From Blasia pusilla (Eukaryota; Marchantiophyta; Marchantiopsida; Blasiales), in contig CM114275.1 of NCBI GenBank assembly GCA_050084515.1, positions 23,126,001-23,190,000 on the forward strand: a stretch of 64,000 bases of DNA, written 5' to 3'. Both the position numbers and the translations under genes were made by a program. Of this stretch, positions 35,378-47,437 are shown one piece after another. The stretch's first letter is position 1. Each line of letters starts with the position of its first letter. The notes beneath the pieces were generated by a model. The model did no database searches, was not told where the DNA came from, and worked only from the letters and a program-made list of their open reading frames with translations.

Positions 35378-36151
35378 TGTCGTGCGCATACACATTGCTA
35401 CACAACATACATTTCTGCCACCGAACACACACACAAACACGCACGATCCCATGCTAACTCATGGCATCCAAACAACGAGACAAGGAGTACCAAAATATCT
35501 CCAATGTAAAGTAAGATCCAATCTCTCTCTACACAATCTCACACCATAGCTCTCAAAGGTGTGCACTCTCTCTCATGTCAAACCAAACCCACTCTCCTAA
35601 TGAGAGGCTTGGGTTACACTCACAAGGCAAGGGACCATAGCTCCGCCGCCTCATGCCAAATGGTTCAACAAAGAGAGAATGAGCTCTCAAGCTCTCTCTC
35701 CTTGGGATATATACCCCTCCCCTCTCCCAAGCTCTCTCCATGGTAACCTATTCTCCCAAGTCACCTCTTTGGCTCTTGACTTGATGTAGGAGGTCAAGGG
35801 CCACTTACAAAAAATAGAAAGTTGATCATATACTCAAAATGGTACTTACCTGAAATAGTAAGTTCTTCAATATGGCTCCAAATGAGCCAAAATGAAGGGG
35901 GAAACCTGCTCTCTCAGTTTCCCGAGGCCTCAGCAGGTCATCCTCGACCTCCTAGGCCTGTCCTCCACTACTCTTGAAGACGCTCTATTAGATCTCACCG
36001 ATCTATCCTAAAGGACGTGACAATTGTCGTGCGCATACACATCGTTACACAACATACATCGCTGTCACCGAACACACACACAAACACGCACGATCCCATG
36101 CTAACTCATGGCATCCAAACAACGAGACAAGAAGTACCAAAATATCTCCAA
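35378..36151 (-). repeat. B1-A2-B2 terminal block of copy B
   Basis: On the minus strand B1 is 36151-36023, A2 36022-35515 (TATA at 35713-35707) and B2 35514-35378. The polypurine tract lies at 36161-36152, next to B1. The same three-part block ends copy A. Confidence 0.9.
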
Positions 36152-36338
36152 TCGCCCCCCTAGCTGGTGGTTAGGTCCCTCTAACTCCAGATAGCCATCT
36201 ATCCCTACCTACCATGACATACATCTCTTAGACGCTAAGAGCAAGAAGGCCGGGTGCTCATGTGGCCCCATTGTTAGTCGCCTTCCTATCATCCATGTCA
36301 GAGAAAAAGTCGGGATCGAAACCTACCTAGTATCTCCT

Positions 36339-37659
36339 CTATGTATATCTGGGACACATCCATCCTCCCCGAGGAACCCTAGTGAGAGATGGCGTCAGAC
36401 ATGCCATATGCCAACCTCTCGAACAACCATCACAGACTAGCATCGTGGCCGCACCACGGGCAGAACCACACAACATACAACGGAAGCCTGCAGGAACTAC
36501 TGCTAAGCTCGGATCCACTATACCATCAATGTTAGGAAGGTGACATTGTGCACAATTACGCACATGGTCCTTCCATACCATACCATCGCGTCCCTCCAGC
36601 AAGAGAACACCGAATGGCAAAACGTCACGCACTTTCACGATAGTGCGCCTGTGATCACATCCAACGCCGGTGCCGTCTCGCAAGTAGACATAATCTCCCT
36701 GATGAAACCTCCGGATAGTTGGTCGATAACCACCACCCCGAATAGTCGTATACCTCAACATATCTCGATGCTGCGCAATTGCCAAGTTCTCGAACGCCAT
36801 GGGCATCACTCTTCGAAACAACTCAGCCCTCTAAGAACATGCTCGCACCCATACATCTGGGTCATCAAGGTCCAGAACCTCACCAGCATCTTGACGAATG
36901 GCCGCAGGTAAATCTAGCTCTCGGCCATAAAGTAGCAAGTACGGTGAAAAAGACGCTAAGGATGCCTGCCTGCTGAATCTGTATTCCATCGCCAACCATG
37001 GCAACTGGAGGTCCCAATCTCCTAGGTGCCCTCTCTGCAAGCCATACTTGCGTAAACCCCTCTTCACCGTTTGCACAACTCTCTCCGCTAATCCATCCGC
37101 CTCGGGATGATCTCGCGAAGTTGTGCGGTGGTCGATCAGCGCCTGATTACACAAGGCCTGGAACTCACCTCAAAACTCGATACCCTGGTCTGTCAACACC
37201 AGCCGGTGCACCATAATGACTCAACACTCTATCAAGGAAGGCATAAGCTACTCCCTCACTCGCTTTGTCAAGCAATGCAACCAACTCGATCCACTTCGAG
37301 AAGTGCTCGACCATCACCAACACATAAGGACTGTGAGGCTCCGTCAAAGGCAAAGGTCTTGCAAAATCCAAACTCCATCTATACCCTAAGTCCATGATCG
37401 GTAATGGATGCAACTGTGGAGTCGGAGCATTGAACGATGCTCGGACCCGATCACACACCATGCACCTGGCAACAAACTGTTGAACGTCAATCTGCATGCC
37501 TCGCCACCAATACTGAATCTGGAGCAAGCTCTATGTCCGCTTCACCCCAAAGTGACCCAACTCCTTGTGGGCATGCTGCACTAGTCGTGCTCTCTGCGAA
37601 GGATGCGGCACTACGCGTACTCTGCCATCCTCCCAAACCCTCAAAACATGTGTCCCCTC
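36339..37659 (-). pseudogene. Integrase and PHD finger, copy B (broken)
   Basis: Integrase zinc domain with the typical GHFG and CMVC, core LDFARPLPL, HPEADGLAERV with the catalytic Glu, then strand segment VLPFGVLLLEGRDGMVWKDH and a PHD finger (36479-36345) with CMLC, CDGC, GWHMAC and WMCP. Its last Cys is Tyr (MCPRYT). A frameshift near 37165 disrupts the second catalytic Asp region; TAGs occur near 37655 and 37530. Read with copy A, all eight PHD ligands are documented. Confidence 0.85.
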
Positions 37660-38598
37660 CTAACGGAACCGTCTGGCCCGCTGTAGGATCCGATCTCGCT
37701 CTCTAGCACCCACAGTGCTCGCAACGCTGCCAATACAAAGGTATTCCAAGACTACTCCATCATGATGAATATCTCGGCCACCTGTCGTCTCCTCACTGGC
37801 CTCGGGATCCAAGGACTCTCCATTAGACCTCGCCATCAAAGTCTCCACACTCTGGCTCTCCATAGCCAACATGCCTAAATAGGCTGACGCGTGCCATCCT
37901 GGCACCCACTCCTCATCACTCTCTCCATGCCATCGAGCTCCAGTCGCATCTCGTTGACTCGGGCATGGGTTACGACTCAACCCATCTGCATCTTGGTTGA
38001 GCGTCCCAAGTCTATGTACCACCTGAAAATCATACTCCTGCAACAACAGAGCCCATCTCGCAAGCTTCCCTGTAAGCTTGTCGAACTCCATCAACCACTT
38101 CAGTGGTTGATGATTAGTGATGATAGTAAAGGGGTTGCCAAATAAGTAACACCTGAAATGCGCGACAGCCCACACCGCAACCAAGCACTCACCCTCATAC
38201 GAGCTATACTTTGCCTCTGCAGCATTATTCGAGCGGCTAGCGTAAGCCACCATGAACTCTCTACCCTCATCATCATGCCGGGTGAGCACCGCTCCAAGCC
38301 CCAACATGCTCCAATCTGTGTGCAACTGGAAAGGACGCCCCCTGATCGGTCTCCTCAAGATGGGCGCAGACGTCAACCTGTCCTTGAGCAACTGAAATGC
38401 TCGCTCCTGCTCATCCCCCCTATGCCACTCGTGATCCACCTTGGTCAGCAAGGTCAGTGGCTTTGCAATCGAACTGAATCCCTTGACGTATCGACGATAG
38501 AAGTTCGCCAATCCCATGAATGCGCGAATCCGGCTCACATCTGTAGGGTGTGGAATGCGTGAGATAGCCTCTACCTTCGTTTGCTGAACACCAAGCCC
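37660..38598 (-). CDS. RT connection, RNase H and integrase N-terminus, copy B
   Basis: An open frame of 292 codons from 38538. It has RAFMGLANFYRRYVKGFS, the RNase H segments LHTDWSMLGLGAVL and ITNHQPLKWLM (Asp to Asn in the last), NQDADGLSR, and a spacer leading to the integrase zinc domain. Part of the polyprotein, in frame with RT upstream. Confidence 0.8.
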   Translation of the reverse strand, partial: GLGVQQTKVEAISRIPHPTDVSRIRAFMGLANFYRRYVKGFSSIAKPLTLLTKVDHEWHRGDEQERAFQLLKDRLTSAPILRRPIRGRPFQLHTDWSMLGLGAVLTRHDDEGREFMVAYASRSNNAAEAKYSSYEGECLVAVWAVAHFRCYLFGNPFTIITNHQPLKWLMEFDKLTGKLARWALLLQEYDFQVVHRLGTLNQDADGLSRNPCPSQRDATGARWHGESDEEWVPGWHASAYLGMLAMESQSVETLMARSNGESLDPEASEETTGGRDIHHDGVVLEYLCIGSVASTVGARERDRILQRARRFR

Positions 38599-39390
38599 CT
38601 ATGGATATATTGTATGACCCAAGTACTCAATCTGGTCGTAGAAGAACTGTAGCTTCAGCCCATATAATTGCAATCGTCGAAACACCTCCTCTAGATGTCG
38701 CTCATGCTCCTCGACCGTGGCGCTAAAGACTACGATGTCATCAATATAACACCTAGCAAAATCCAGACCAGCCAAGATCCTATCCATGACCCTCTGAAAC
38801 TCAGCCGGGGCGTTCTTTAACCCAAATGGTAAGAACTGCCACTGGTACAAACAATCCTTCCCGTGAGGATCGATGCCCCAAAATGCCGTCTTTTGCCTGT
38901 CCTCCAATCTGATAGGCAGCTGATGGTATCCGGCTCGCAAATCCAATGAACTGAAGACCTTTGCGTGACCAATCGCATCAAAGATCTCCTCGGGGGTGGG
39001 CATGGCATACCCATCGGACTTCGTCTGCCGATTGATAGGTTGGTAATCCCCACACATCCGCCTATCCGTCCAGTTGCCATGCACATCCTTCTTGGCGGGC
39101 ATGACAATGGCAGATGCATACTCCCCATGCGACATCTCCACTAGTCCTGCTCTGACCAAGTCCTGGCTCCTACTCTGAATCAGAGCCCTCTCCATATCAT
39201 TGTACCTGTAGGTTCGTCGAAAGATCGGTGTATCACTCGACAACTCAATGCGGATCCCCGGTCCCTTCAGCGTACCCAAATCCTCCATGCTAAACGCAAA
39301 GCAGCTCCTATAACTCCTGAGGAACTGATGTATTCGGCGCCGCTCTCCTCTTGTCAACTTAGGGCCCATATCTGGCTCCCAAGTCTCCAT
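38599..39390 (-). CDS. Reverse transcriptase region, copy B
   Basis: 263 codons without a stop. Motifs: IELSSDTPIFRRTYRY (start), VMPAKKDVHGNWTDRRMC, FSSLDLRAGYHQLPI (first catalytic Asp), FLPFGLKNAPAEFQRVMD and CYIDDIVVFSA (YIDD at 38748-38737). All core motifs are present, unlike copy A. In frame with the methyltransferase and linker. Confidence 0.9.
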   Translation of the reverse strand: METWEPDMGPKLTRGERRRIHQFLRSYRSCFAFSMEDLGTLKGPGIRIELSSDTPIFRRTYRYNDMERALIQSRSQDLVRAGLVEMSHGEYASAIVMPAKKDVHGNWTDRRMCGDYQPINRQTKSDGYAMPTPEEIFDAIGHAKVFSSLDLRAGYHQLPIRLEDRQKTAFWGIDPHGKDCLYQWQFLPFGLKNAPAEFQRVMDRILAGLDFARCYIDDIVVFSATVEEHERHLEEVFRRLQLYGLKLQFFYDQIEYLGHTIYP

Positions 39391-39864
39391 CGTGACTACG
39401 GTAGGACTCTTCGGTGCGGGTATCGGTGGTTGCTATGGTGCAACCCCGTCTCGAACAACAACACTCGGCCGCTCTCCTGCAGCTAACTGCAAACTCTGAT
39501 CTCCTCCACGTGTAATGTCCGAAACCACGCTTGATGTTGTGGCTATCATCTCCTTGCGTACCTGCAAAACATCCCAAGAAGTCCAAGGGCATCTCTCCCC
39601 ATCTCCTCGGGTCTCGCCCCCAGTCAGTGCCTCCACCGTCTCGGTAGGCGTGGGGCTCACCAACGCAACCGCTGTGATCTGTCGCGATCTCATACGACGC
39701 TGCTCAACCACTCCCAAGCTAAGGATCCATCTCAAGCAGTTCAGGTCCATCGCCTGACCCAAGACATGGCGTCGTGATGCCTCTGACATTGACGGTACTG
39801 CCGTCACTCCTGTGGGAAATCCCATCGCTCGCTCTCTCTGGTCGGCGTTGGGCTCCACTAACCG
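39391..39864 (-). CDS. Methyltransferase-RT linker, copy B
   Basis: Open frame of about 141 codons (39858-39433) bounded by single stops. It aligns with 7537-8037 of copy A: LNCLRWILSLGVVEQ and LVSPTPTETVEAL. No domain recognised. Confidence 0.55.
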
Positions 39865-40641
39865 CTAAACCTGGTCATCCCAAACCAAGCCAGGACCGGC
39901 CTCCTTGTATGCATAGGAAGCGGGAAAACTCACAAACGTGGGCAAGGGTGCCCGCCGCCTGCCTACCCTGTTGACCACAGTCAACGGTGGTCGATCATCG
40001 TGCCTCACTGCTTGTGATCGATGACCTGGATCCAGAATGGAATCCACTAACAAATGGGAGGGGCGCTCTACTCTCGCATACGCCCTCCGTAACACCGCAT
40101 GGGGCACCAAGTTGGTCCACCATAGACGCGGGCGATGGGCTCTAGAACCTACACTCGCCGTATCCAAGAACACTGCTGGGCCGATCCAGGCACTCGTCAC
40201 CACCCGTGACTTGGAGTCTCCTAAGATCAGCACATTCTCTAGAATGTAGGCTGGAGAACAAGACTAGTGCTCCTGCAATTGCCGTACGACCCTCAACATC
40301 TCCCAAAACAACCTGGACTGAGTGTCAGCCAGCCCGCTGCCTCGTCCAGCACTCGATTGGCCCTCACATGGCCAATCGGCAATGACCAAATCAATGGTCC
40401 CTACCCGCTCTAAGTCCTGCGCCCCCAACAACGAAATATCCCTCGGTAGGGAACTCTGATACCCCTGTACTATGGACGCAGACAATATGTCGGGAAAATG
40501 TAGGCGTAACTGCACCACATGTCGTAGTGAGACGCGCCTCGCAACATCATCACTCTCCACATATAGGTATTGCTGTACTTGGACTCCTGCATGCAAAACA
40601 GCAGCTAACCCGGTGCTAATCCCTCCAAAGAGATCTAACAC
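39865..40641 (-). pseudogene. DNMT3-like methyltransferase domain, copy B (stops, PCE)
   Basis: Aligns with copy A over the whole domain. Motif I VLDLFGGISTGLA follows a TGA at 40642-40644; motif IV is DWPCEGQ, with catalytic Cys at 40368-40366 but Gln replaced by Glu; motif VI is LENVL; motif VIII is AHRPRLWW. A TAG at about 40261 splits the frame. Five residues are missing (VVTSAWIG against VVTNAHQVRAWIG). Same place in the polyprotein, so the domain is a family trait, not a chance capture in copy A. Confidence 0.85.
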
Positions 40642-40644
40642 TCA

Positions 40645-41838
40645 AATATCCTCCCCCGGGGTACACCACACAATGGGTGTGGTATCCAAGGGTGTCATCG
40701 TAGCTCTCCTTGCTACCTCGGGTTCCTTAGACCCGTCACGCTCCGGTGCAAACGCCTCGCTCCACGCAGTGTGCACATGCTCATCTGCCAATCGTCGAAG
40801 CTCCTCAGTCGAGCCCCACATCGGCACCTCTCCTCCACGGAATGATGCACCTACCATAACACTCCTCTCCATAGAAATGTCAGGAACGGGAGTATCCTCT
40901 GCATGGACATGTCCCTCAATCAAATCACTAGGCCAAGTGATGGCATTGCTAAATGCTGCTAAGGTCGCCATCTCTCCTAGCCGTTGCTCGATCACTGCAC
41001 CTGTGAATCGAACGGGTAATGAGCTAAGGCGCCCATCACCTGACTGCCATCATGGTCTGTAGGACGCTGACTTCTTCCAATAATCCAGGGAAAACCCCAT
41101 CGGGTATAACACTGCTCCACCAACCAAGACGTCGTAGGACTCTGCATCAGTCACTATCGCCTTGGCGCGCACCACAGACTCATCAGTAGGATGTCCTGAG
41201 CGAATCCTCACCACGACCTCCTGTCGGGTGATATACTGTGTGGTACTCGCTCCACCCAAGGATGTCTGTATCCGGAATGGACAACGCTCCACATCGGCTC
41301 GCGTCAAGTCCAATCCTCTGAATGACGCTTTCCCCAACATCAGGGGTTGCGCTCCTGAATCCAACAAGACGCGATGCGGACTAAAAGCTCTACCTCCAGG
41401 ACTCACCAATTGGAAGACCTCTCCTCGGTTATCCAGCAACACAACACCAGGAGAAGCCATGGCACGCTCTATCGCGGGTCTAGCGGGCATCTCCGCCATT
41501 CTAGCAGCTGCAGCCTGCCATGAATCTGACGTGGACGGTTCGAGCATCCGCTCCAAGGGCAGGTCCATCACCTCCTCTGCAATCACCTCTGAACAAGAGG
41601 GAGGAACTCCAACTCGGCGCTCACATAGCAACGCGGCCAGCCAAAAAGCCTCGGCGGGCGTACCCCCCAACGTCATAACATCGGAAGCAGAAAATAAAGG
41701 AGTGCGGTACACAACGGTGGCCGCCCCCAACAATGTGCTCGACACATGCCCCTCTTGAACATCAACAATAGGAGTCGTCGCACTCGCTTCTCCCATCGCC
41801 CTCCGTGCCTGGACACCAACAACATGGTGTGCATGCAC
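40645..41838 (-). CDS. Protease region, copy B
   Basis: Open from 41838 to a single stop near 41050 and again from 40995. Active site LLDSGAQPLML with Asp-Ser-Gly-Ala at 41361-41350, then FRIQTSLGGA (flap-like) and SYDVLVGGAVLYPM. About 115 residues of unknown role precede the methyltransferase (EELRRLADEHVHTAWSEAFA). Confidence 0.8.
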
Positions 41839-43560
41839 GCAGGGCGATGGGAGAAGGAACTTTGATGAGGATCCATCAATGGGGTCCTTATTGCTTTAGA
41901 CAACGTGAAAGACTGAGGAAGCCTAGTCTGTTTTCTGGCTTCCCCTCGCTGTGGATCCAACTCTGCGGCTGCTCCATACGTCACAACTACGGCGGCCTCC
42001 ATCTGGGCAACCCCGCACATCCAACCAGGATCCTCTAGATCTCTAGTTGCTCCATATGATGTCGATGCCACGGATCCGGCATCGGGTAACCTCAACGCCA
42101 TAGCGGCAATCTGCTCGTGTAGTTGCTGTATCTGAGCAACCATCCCAGCCTCACGTCTGGCGTCTCCCTTGGCGCATCTAGGTGGTGGTACTCTACCTCC
42201 TCCACGGGCAGCTCCACCACCCTGTCGGGCAACTCCAGCTCATCGTCCCCCAACGGGACCACCTGGTGCACGATCTCTAGGCCCACCCGGACCGGCTACT
42301 CGCTCTGGTGCCCTCTCTGGCCCTCGGTCCGAACGTAGCTCAAGATGTAAACTGAAACACCTGGCGCGTGTATGACCATACCTCTGACAATAGTCACACT
42401 GATAACCTCCTGGTGCAACACCATCTCCTCCTCCATGCTGAGGCATACGTCCATGACCCTGACGAGTGCAATGGCGCTAATGATGGGCTCCACCACATGA
42501 CCAACAAGTAATAGTAGGCGGCTGCTATTGAGCCGCATATGAAGGGGCAGGTCTCTGTGCCACGGGCTCCCGGTATCCTCCCTGAGCTCGTGGTGCCACA
42601 GTTGACCTATCTCGGAGTCCACGTTGCTGCACAGGTGGTGCAGCCAATCGCGACTGCTCTCGCCCAGAACCCATGGTGGCTACGCTCTCCTCCGCCATGT
42701 TGCGCTCAATGTTCTCGGCGGTCCTAAAAACATCTCTCAACGTAGGGGAGGCATTCATAAGAAGCACCCCCTCCCGCACCCGTGGCCGTAGGGTCTCGTC
42801 CAGCATCGCGTACCATGACTGGATAGCCTGAGCCTCTGTCACCCCCTGAGTGACGTTGATCAACCGGCGCAAGCGAGTGTAAGCCTCACGTAAACTCTCA
42901 CCCGGGCGCCTCTGGAAGTTGTGGATGCTCAGAACTTTTCCGTCCGCACCCTTGGTAGCTCGCCTCAACTCAACAAAGAACTCAACCATGGGGTTGAACT
43001 TGGGACGAACCCGACTAGACGGTGCAACTGCTCCAGTGCGAGTGACCCCTCCTTAAACATCACTAGTGGAAGAGGAAGTAGCCTCTCATGACTCCTCCTC
43101 CTCATCTGGGAACGGCTCCGTCCATGACACATAGTGTGGGTCGTAGTAGAGTCGCCATGCCTCAATCTCCTGGGCATATCTGTGGGAAAACTCATGGTAA
43201 TCGTCCATGGGTGCCCCCTCTAAATGCTGGAACATACCGCTCCATGCTGTAAACGGGTTGAACTCTCTAGAGTTCCTGGCCCGCTGGGAGTCGCACCAAC
43301 TCCTAAACTATGCTATGAAATTGTGCAACTCAACCGTACCTACTGCACCTGAAAATCTACGCGGTCCTCTACCCCGGTCGTCCATCTCGTACGCCCAACT
43401 GGTAGGACCACTCACAATGTTTGGCGATGTGCCCACAAATTCCTCTACACCACCCTCCCCCTCGTCTGACGATGACACAGAAGGAGGTCTTGCCTCGCGA
43501 GTAATCCCTCAATCACTCATCCCAAACATACGGCACTCAATCTACACTCTCCCTCCCCGA
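41839..43560 (-). pseudogene. gag: Gag region, copy B (broken)
   Basis: Contains SGPTSWAYEMDDRGRGPRRF, the FQRRPGESLREAYTRLRRL capsid segment (from about 42925) and two zinc knuckles near 42500-42360: CWSCGGAHH-RHC (a TAG inside) and an intact CDYCQRYGHTRARC. A stop follows PFPDEEEES near 43090. A small duplication around 41790-41850 (ACGGAGGGCGATGGGAGAAG repeated) shifts gag out of frame with the protease. Confidence 0.8.
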
Positions 43561-45142
43561 GACATGTAACGTGCGGCAATAAGCGGCATGGTGCGAAAAA
43601 TTGACCAGGCTATCATCTCATCGACAACCTACCCTCAACTCTGGACATCCCACACAGGTCTATGTCCCCTAAATCACATACATAAATGATGCTCTCAGCA
43701 TCCACACACCCAATATCCCCAAAAAAACTACCCAAATCCCAGAATCCCTCACACGTGCAAGGTAAAGGACCAGAATGGGTAACTTGAACACATGTCGATG
43801 TCGCTCCTTAGCAACTGCGAATCTCGGCCCCAACTTGGTCGTGGAGACAACTCCTCCAATCAGCAAATCATACTCCTCCCGTACTGACGTTGCTCAAAAC
43901 TCCTCGATAGACGGTGCAGTTCAAGCGGAACGGTGCGGCGTTGCAGGCGGCACGGAACGGCTACGAACGGCACGGCCCTCGATGATGGGATGCAGCACTC
44001 GGCGGCATACCCTCCTCAATCAACAATAAACCCACACTCTGCTCCACAATGCCGGAGCGGCTCCGCGATCAACACGGTGCGGTGCGGCCACGAGCGGCAT
44101 AACGCGGCAATCGGCGGTGCGTTGCGGCTACGGGCGTCACGACACGTTACCCGATCGTCGTTGAGCGGCTACCAATCACAACATAGCAGCAGGAAATCAA
44201 AACTCAAACACTATAACAGGAGGTCATATGCCATCACAGGTTGATGACGGTGGCGGCCAAAACAAAGTACGTGATGGCGACGCAAGTCTGAGAATCAACG
44301 AATGTTGTGGAAGACCCTCCACTCCATAACGGCGGCAATGGCAACCAAGGGTGGACAACAGACGGTGGACCATTGACGGTGATGGTTGACTGTAGATGGT
44401 GACGGACGAACGGTGACGGTGACGGTTGACCCTCGCTGGTGACAGTTGACCGTGGACGGTGATGGTTGACCATCGACGATGAAAGTTGACCGTTGATGGT
44501 TGACGGTGACTATGACGGCGACGGCCGCCGCCGGTGTGGCGGCTGGTTTAGGGTTTGCACAATTTAACCCTTAAAATGGCCTAGCAATGGCAGTTTTGCA
44601 AGATTGACCATAACTTTTTGCTCGCAACTCCAAATTGCGCATTATTTGTTGCACAGCGTGCACATCTTCACGATCTAAACCAACATCAAAAGATATTTGG
44701 AATTGGACATTCCAGAAAAAACTGACAGGGACTGTCGTAAAGCCCAATGTCTCTTTCTTCTACCCAACATTCGGCAGCGCTTCCGCGCTGATTCCTCCCA
44801 ACACAAACGTAAGACCTATAAAAATGCAAATCAGCAAGCAACATGGTGCTCCCAAAAGCACCGGCATGGGGCAACCCGCCCCCATACTCAATCCCTATTA
44901 GAAATTGGGCAGCGCTTCCGCGCGCCACTCTTCCACACGAAAAATCGGCAAATCCAAAGAACAATCCAAGCAACCCTTGCTCCGATGAGCACTCCCATGA
45001 GCCGTTGAACAGGGAACACGGTCCCCAACCTGCAAAAACAGCGAGTGACCAGCAAGCTCCCCCATGAAGCTCTCTCACTCTCTCATTCTCTCATTCTCGC
45101 ATTCTCTCATTCTCGCATTCTCTCATTCTTTCATTCTCTCTT
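43561..45142 (-). other. 5' leader of copy B
   Basis: No conserved open frame. It carries a larger TTGAC-rich minisatellite (44515-44350) than copy A and lacks the telomere-type units. Confidence 0.65.
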
Positions 45143-45661
45143 TGTAAAGTAAGATCCAATCTCTCTCTACACAATCTCACACCATAGCTCTCAAAGGTGT
45201 GCACTCTCTCTCATGTCAAACCAAACCCACTCTCCTAATGAGAGGCTTGGGTTACACTCACAAGGCAAGGGACCATAGCTCCGCCGCCTCATTCCAAATG
45301 GTTCAACAAAGAGAGAATGAGCTCTCAAGCTCTCTCTCCTTGGGATATATACCCCTCCCCTCTCCCAAGCTCTCTCCATGGTAACCTATTCTCCCAAGTC
45401 ACCTCTTTGGCTCTTGAACTGATGTAGGAGGTCAAAGGCCACTTACCAAAAATAGAAAGTCGATCATATACTCAAAATGGTACTTATCTGAAATAGTAAG
45501 TTCTTCAATATGGCTCCAAATGAGCCAAAACGAAGGGGGAAACCTGCTCTCTCAGGTTTCCCGAGGCCTCAGCAGGTCATCCTCGACCTCCTAGGCCTGT
45601 CCTCCACTACTCTTGAAGAAGCTCTACTAGATCTCCCCGATCTATCCTAAAGGACGTGACA
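45143..45661 (-). repeat. A1 repeat of copy B
   Basis: 519 bp on the minus strand from TGTCACGTCC at 45661 to TTTACA at 45143; TATA box at 45351-45345. No B repeat flanks it. Confidence 0.9.
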
Positions 45662-47061
45662 TGGGGGAGCTCGCTGGTTGCTCGATGTTTGGTGCAGGTT
45701 GGGGGACCATGTTCCTGATTCATGGCTCATGGGAGTGCTCACCGGAGCAAGAGCTGTGCAAGTTTGCTATTTTGCTTTGCTGATTTTTTGTCTAGGAGAG
45801 TGCACGTGGAAGCGCTGCCCAATTTTTAAGAATTGAGTATGTGGTTGGATTGCTCCATGCCGGTGCTCTCGAGAGCACTATGTAGCTTGCTGATTTGTGT
45901 TCTCACAGTGCGCAATTTGGAGTTGCGAGCAAAAAGTTATGGTCAATCTTGCAAAACTTGCACTGCTAGGCAATTTTTAGGGTTAAATTGTTCTAACTCT
46001 AAACCAGCCGCAACCGCCTAGCGCAGCTTAGAGCCGCATTCGGCCGTTGTGCACCCTTGGTTTCCATTGCCGCCATTATAGAGTGGAGGTTCTTCCAAGA
46101 CCACGATTGATTCTCTGACTTGCGGCGCCACCACGTACTTTGGTTTGGCCGCCATCGTAATCGTAGTTTCGTCATCAACCAATGATGGCAGGTGACGTCG
46201 GGTTATGGTGTTTGAGTTTTCATTTCATGTTGCTATGTTGTGATTGGTAGCTGCTTGGTGATGATTGAATATTGTGCTGTGATGCCCGTAGCCGCAACGC
46301 GCCATTGATTGCCGCACCGTGCCGCTTGTGGCCGCACTGCACCGTCTAGATTGCGGAGCCGCTCCTTTAGTAAGGAGCAAAGCGTGTGAATTGCTGATTG
46401 AGGAGGATATGCCATCGAGTGCTGCACCCCATTTCCGAGTGTCGTGTCATTTGTAGCCGTTCCGTGTCGCTAGTGCGCCACCGGACAGTCGAACATGCAC
46501 CGCATATCGAGGAGGTTTAAGCAGCATCAGTACGAGAGGAGTACGACTTGCTGATTGGAGGAGTTGTCTTCACAATCGAGATGGGGTTGAGATTTTCATT
46601 TGCCGAGGAGCGACATCGACATTATTTTCAGGTTATCCATTCTGGTCTCTTACCCTGCACGTGTGAGGGATTTCCGAATATTGAGAAGTTATTTGGGATA
46701 TTGGGTTTCGTGCTGATGGTAGGAGGATCGATGATGTATGGGTTTAGAGGACATAGACCTGTGTGGGATATCTAGAGTTGAGGATGGTTTGTCAATGAGA
46801 TGATAGATCAGTTGATTTACTGCACCACGCTGCATGTTGCCGCACAACACACGTCTCACTGAGAGAGTGTAGATTGAGTGCCGCATCTTTAGTTTTACTG
46901 ATTGAGGGATCACTTGCGATTGAGAGTGATCGTGTGAGAGGGGCACGAGGGCCATCAGGGCGTCCTTTTGGGATTTTGACAGGCGAGGGAATGGACTTGA
47001 GAGTAGCTCTAGAGGGTTTACCGGGAGTGGTGCGAGGTTTTGAGGGTCTCCACGTGAGAGA
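45662..47061 (+). other. Leader and gag start of copy C/D
   Basis: Aligns with 2281-3920 of copy A, diverged, with no long open frame. It ends at the duplicated CCACGTGAGAGA (47050-47061), where the 12.9-kb transposon begins. Confidence 0.75.
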
Positions 47062-47437
47062 GGAGCGGTAAGAGGAGAGGAAGAGAGGAAGAGAGGAGAG
47101 GAGAGAGGAAACTACCTTCAACCCAAAGAGATACTTTTTTTTTAAGAGAGTTTCCTGTGATTTGAAGAGAGTTTCCGTTGGGTTAAAGAGAGGAAATTTT
47201 TTTGTGAATTTTTTTGCACTTTTGTTCTAAGTGCTTAGGCACTCCCACAAATTTTTTTTTCCTCTTCCACATTTTGGCAACCCATCTGAATCCGACGGGT
47301 TGTAATTTGGACAAAAATCACTTTTCCCATCCTAGGTCTGGAAAAAAATTATCATTTGCCTTGGGCTTAATAGAGTTCAAGCTTAGATTGAAGGTTCTGG
47401 CAAATGAAAGTACAATCTAAGACCTCATTTTGCATCC

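Larger units (their letters stand above)
35378..45661 (-). mobile_element. Retroelement copy B with DNMT3 and PHD domains
   Basis: A 10.28-kb minus-strand copy inserted in the leader of C/D, flanked by TGGG (35374-35377 and 45662-45665). Order on the minus strand: A1 (45661-45143), leader, gag, protease, methyltransferase, linker, RT, RNase H, integrase, PHD, B1 (36151-36023), A2 (36022-35515), B2 (35514-35378). From 41838 to 37165 one frame runs through all pol domains, interrupted only by stops. The B1/A2 joint reads GCACGACA-AT-TGTCACG and the A2/B2 joint TTTACA-TTGGAG. It is younger than C/D because it lies inside it. Confidence 0.9.
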
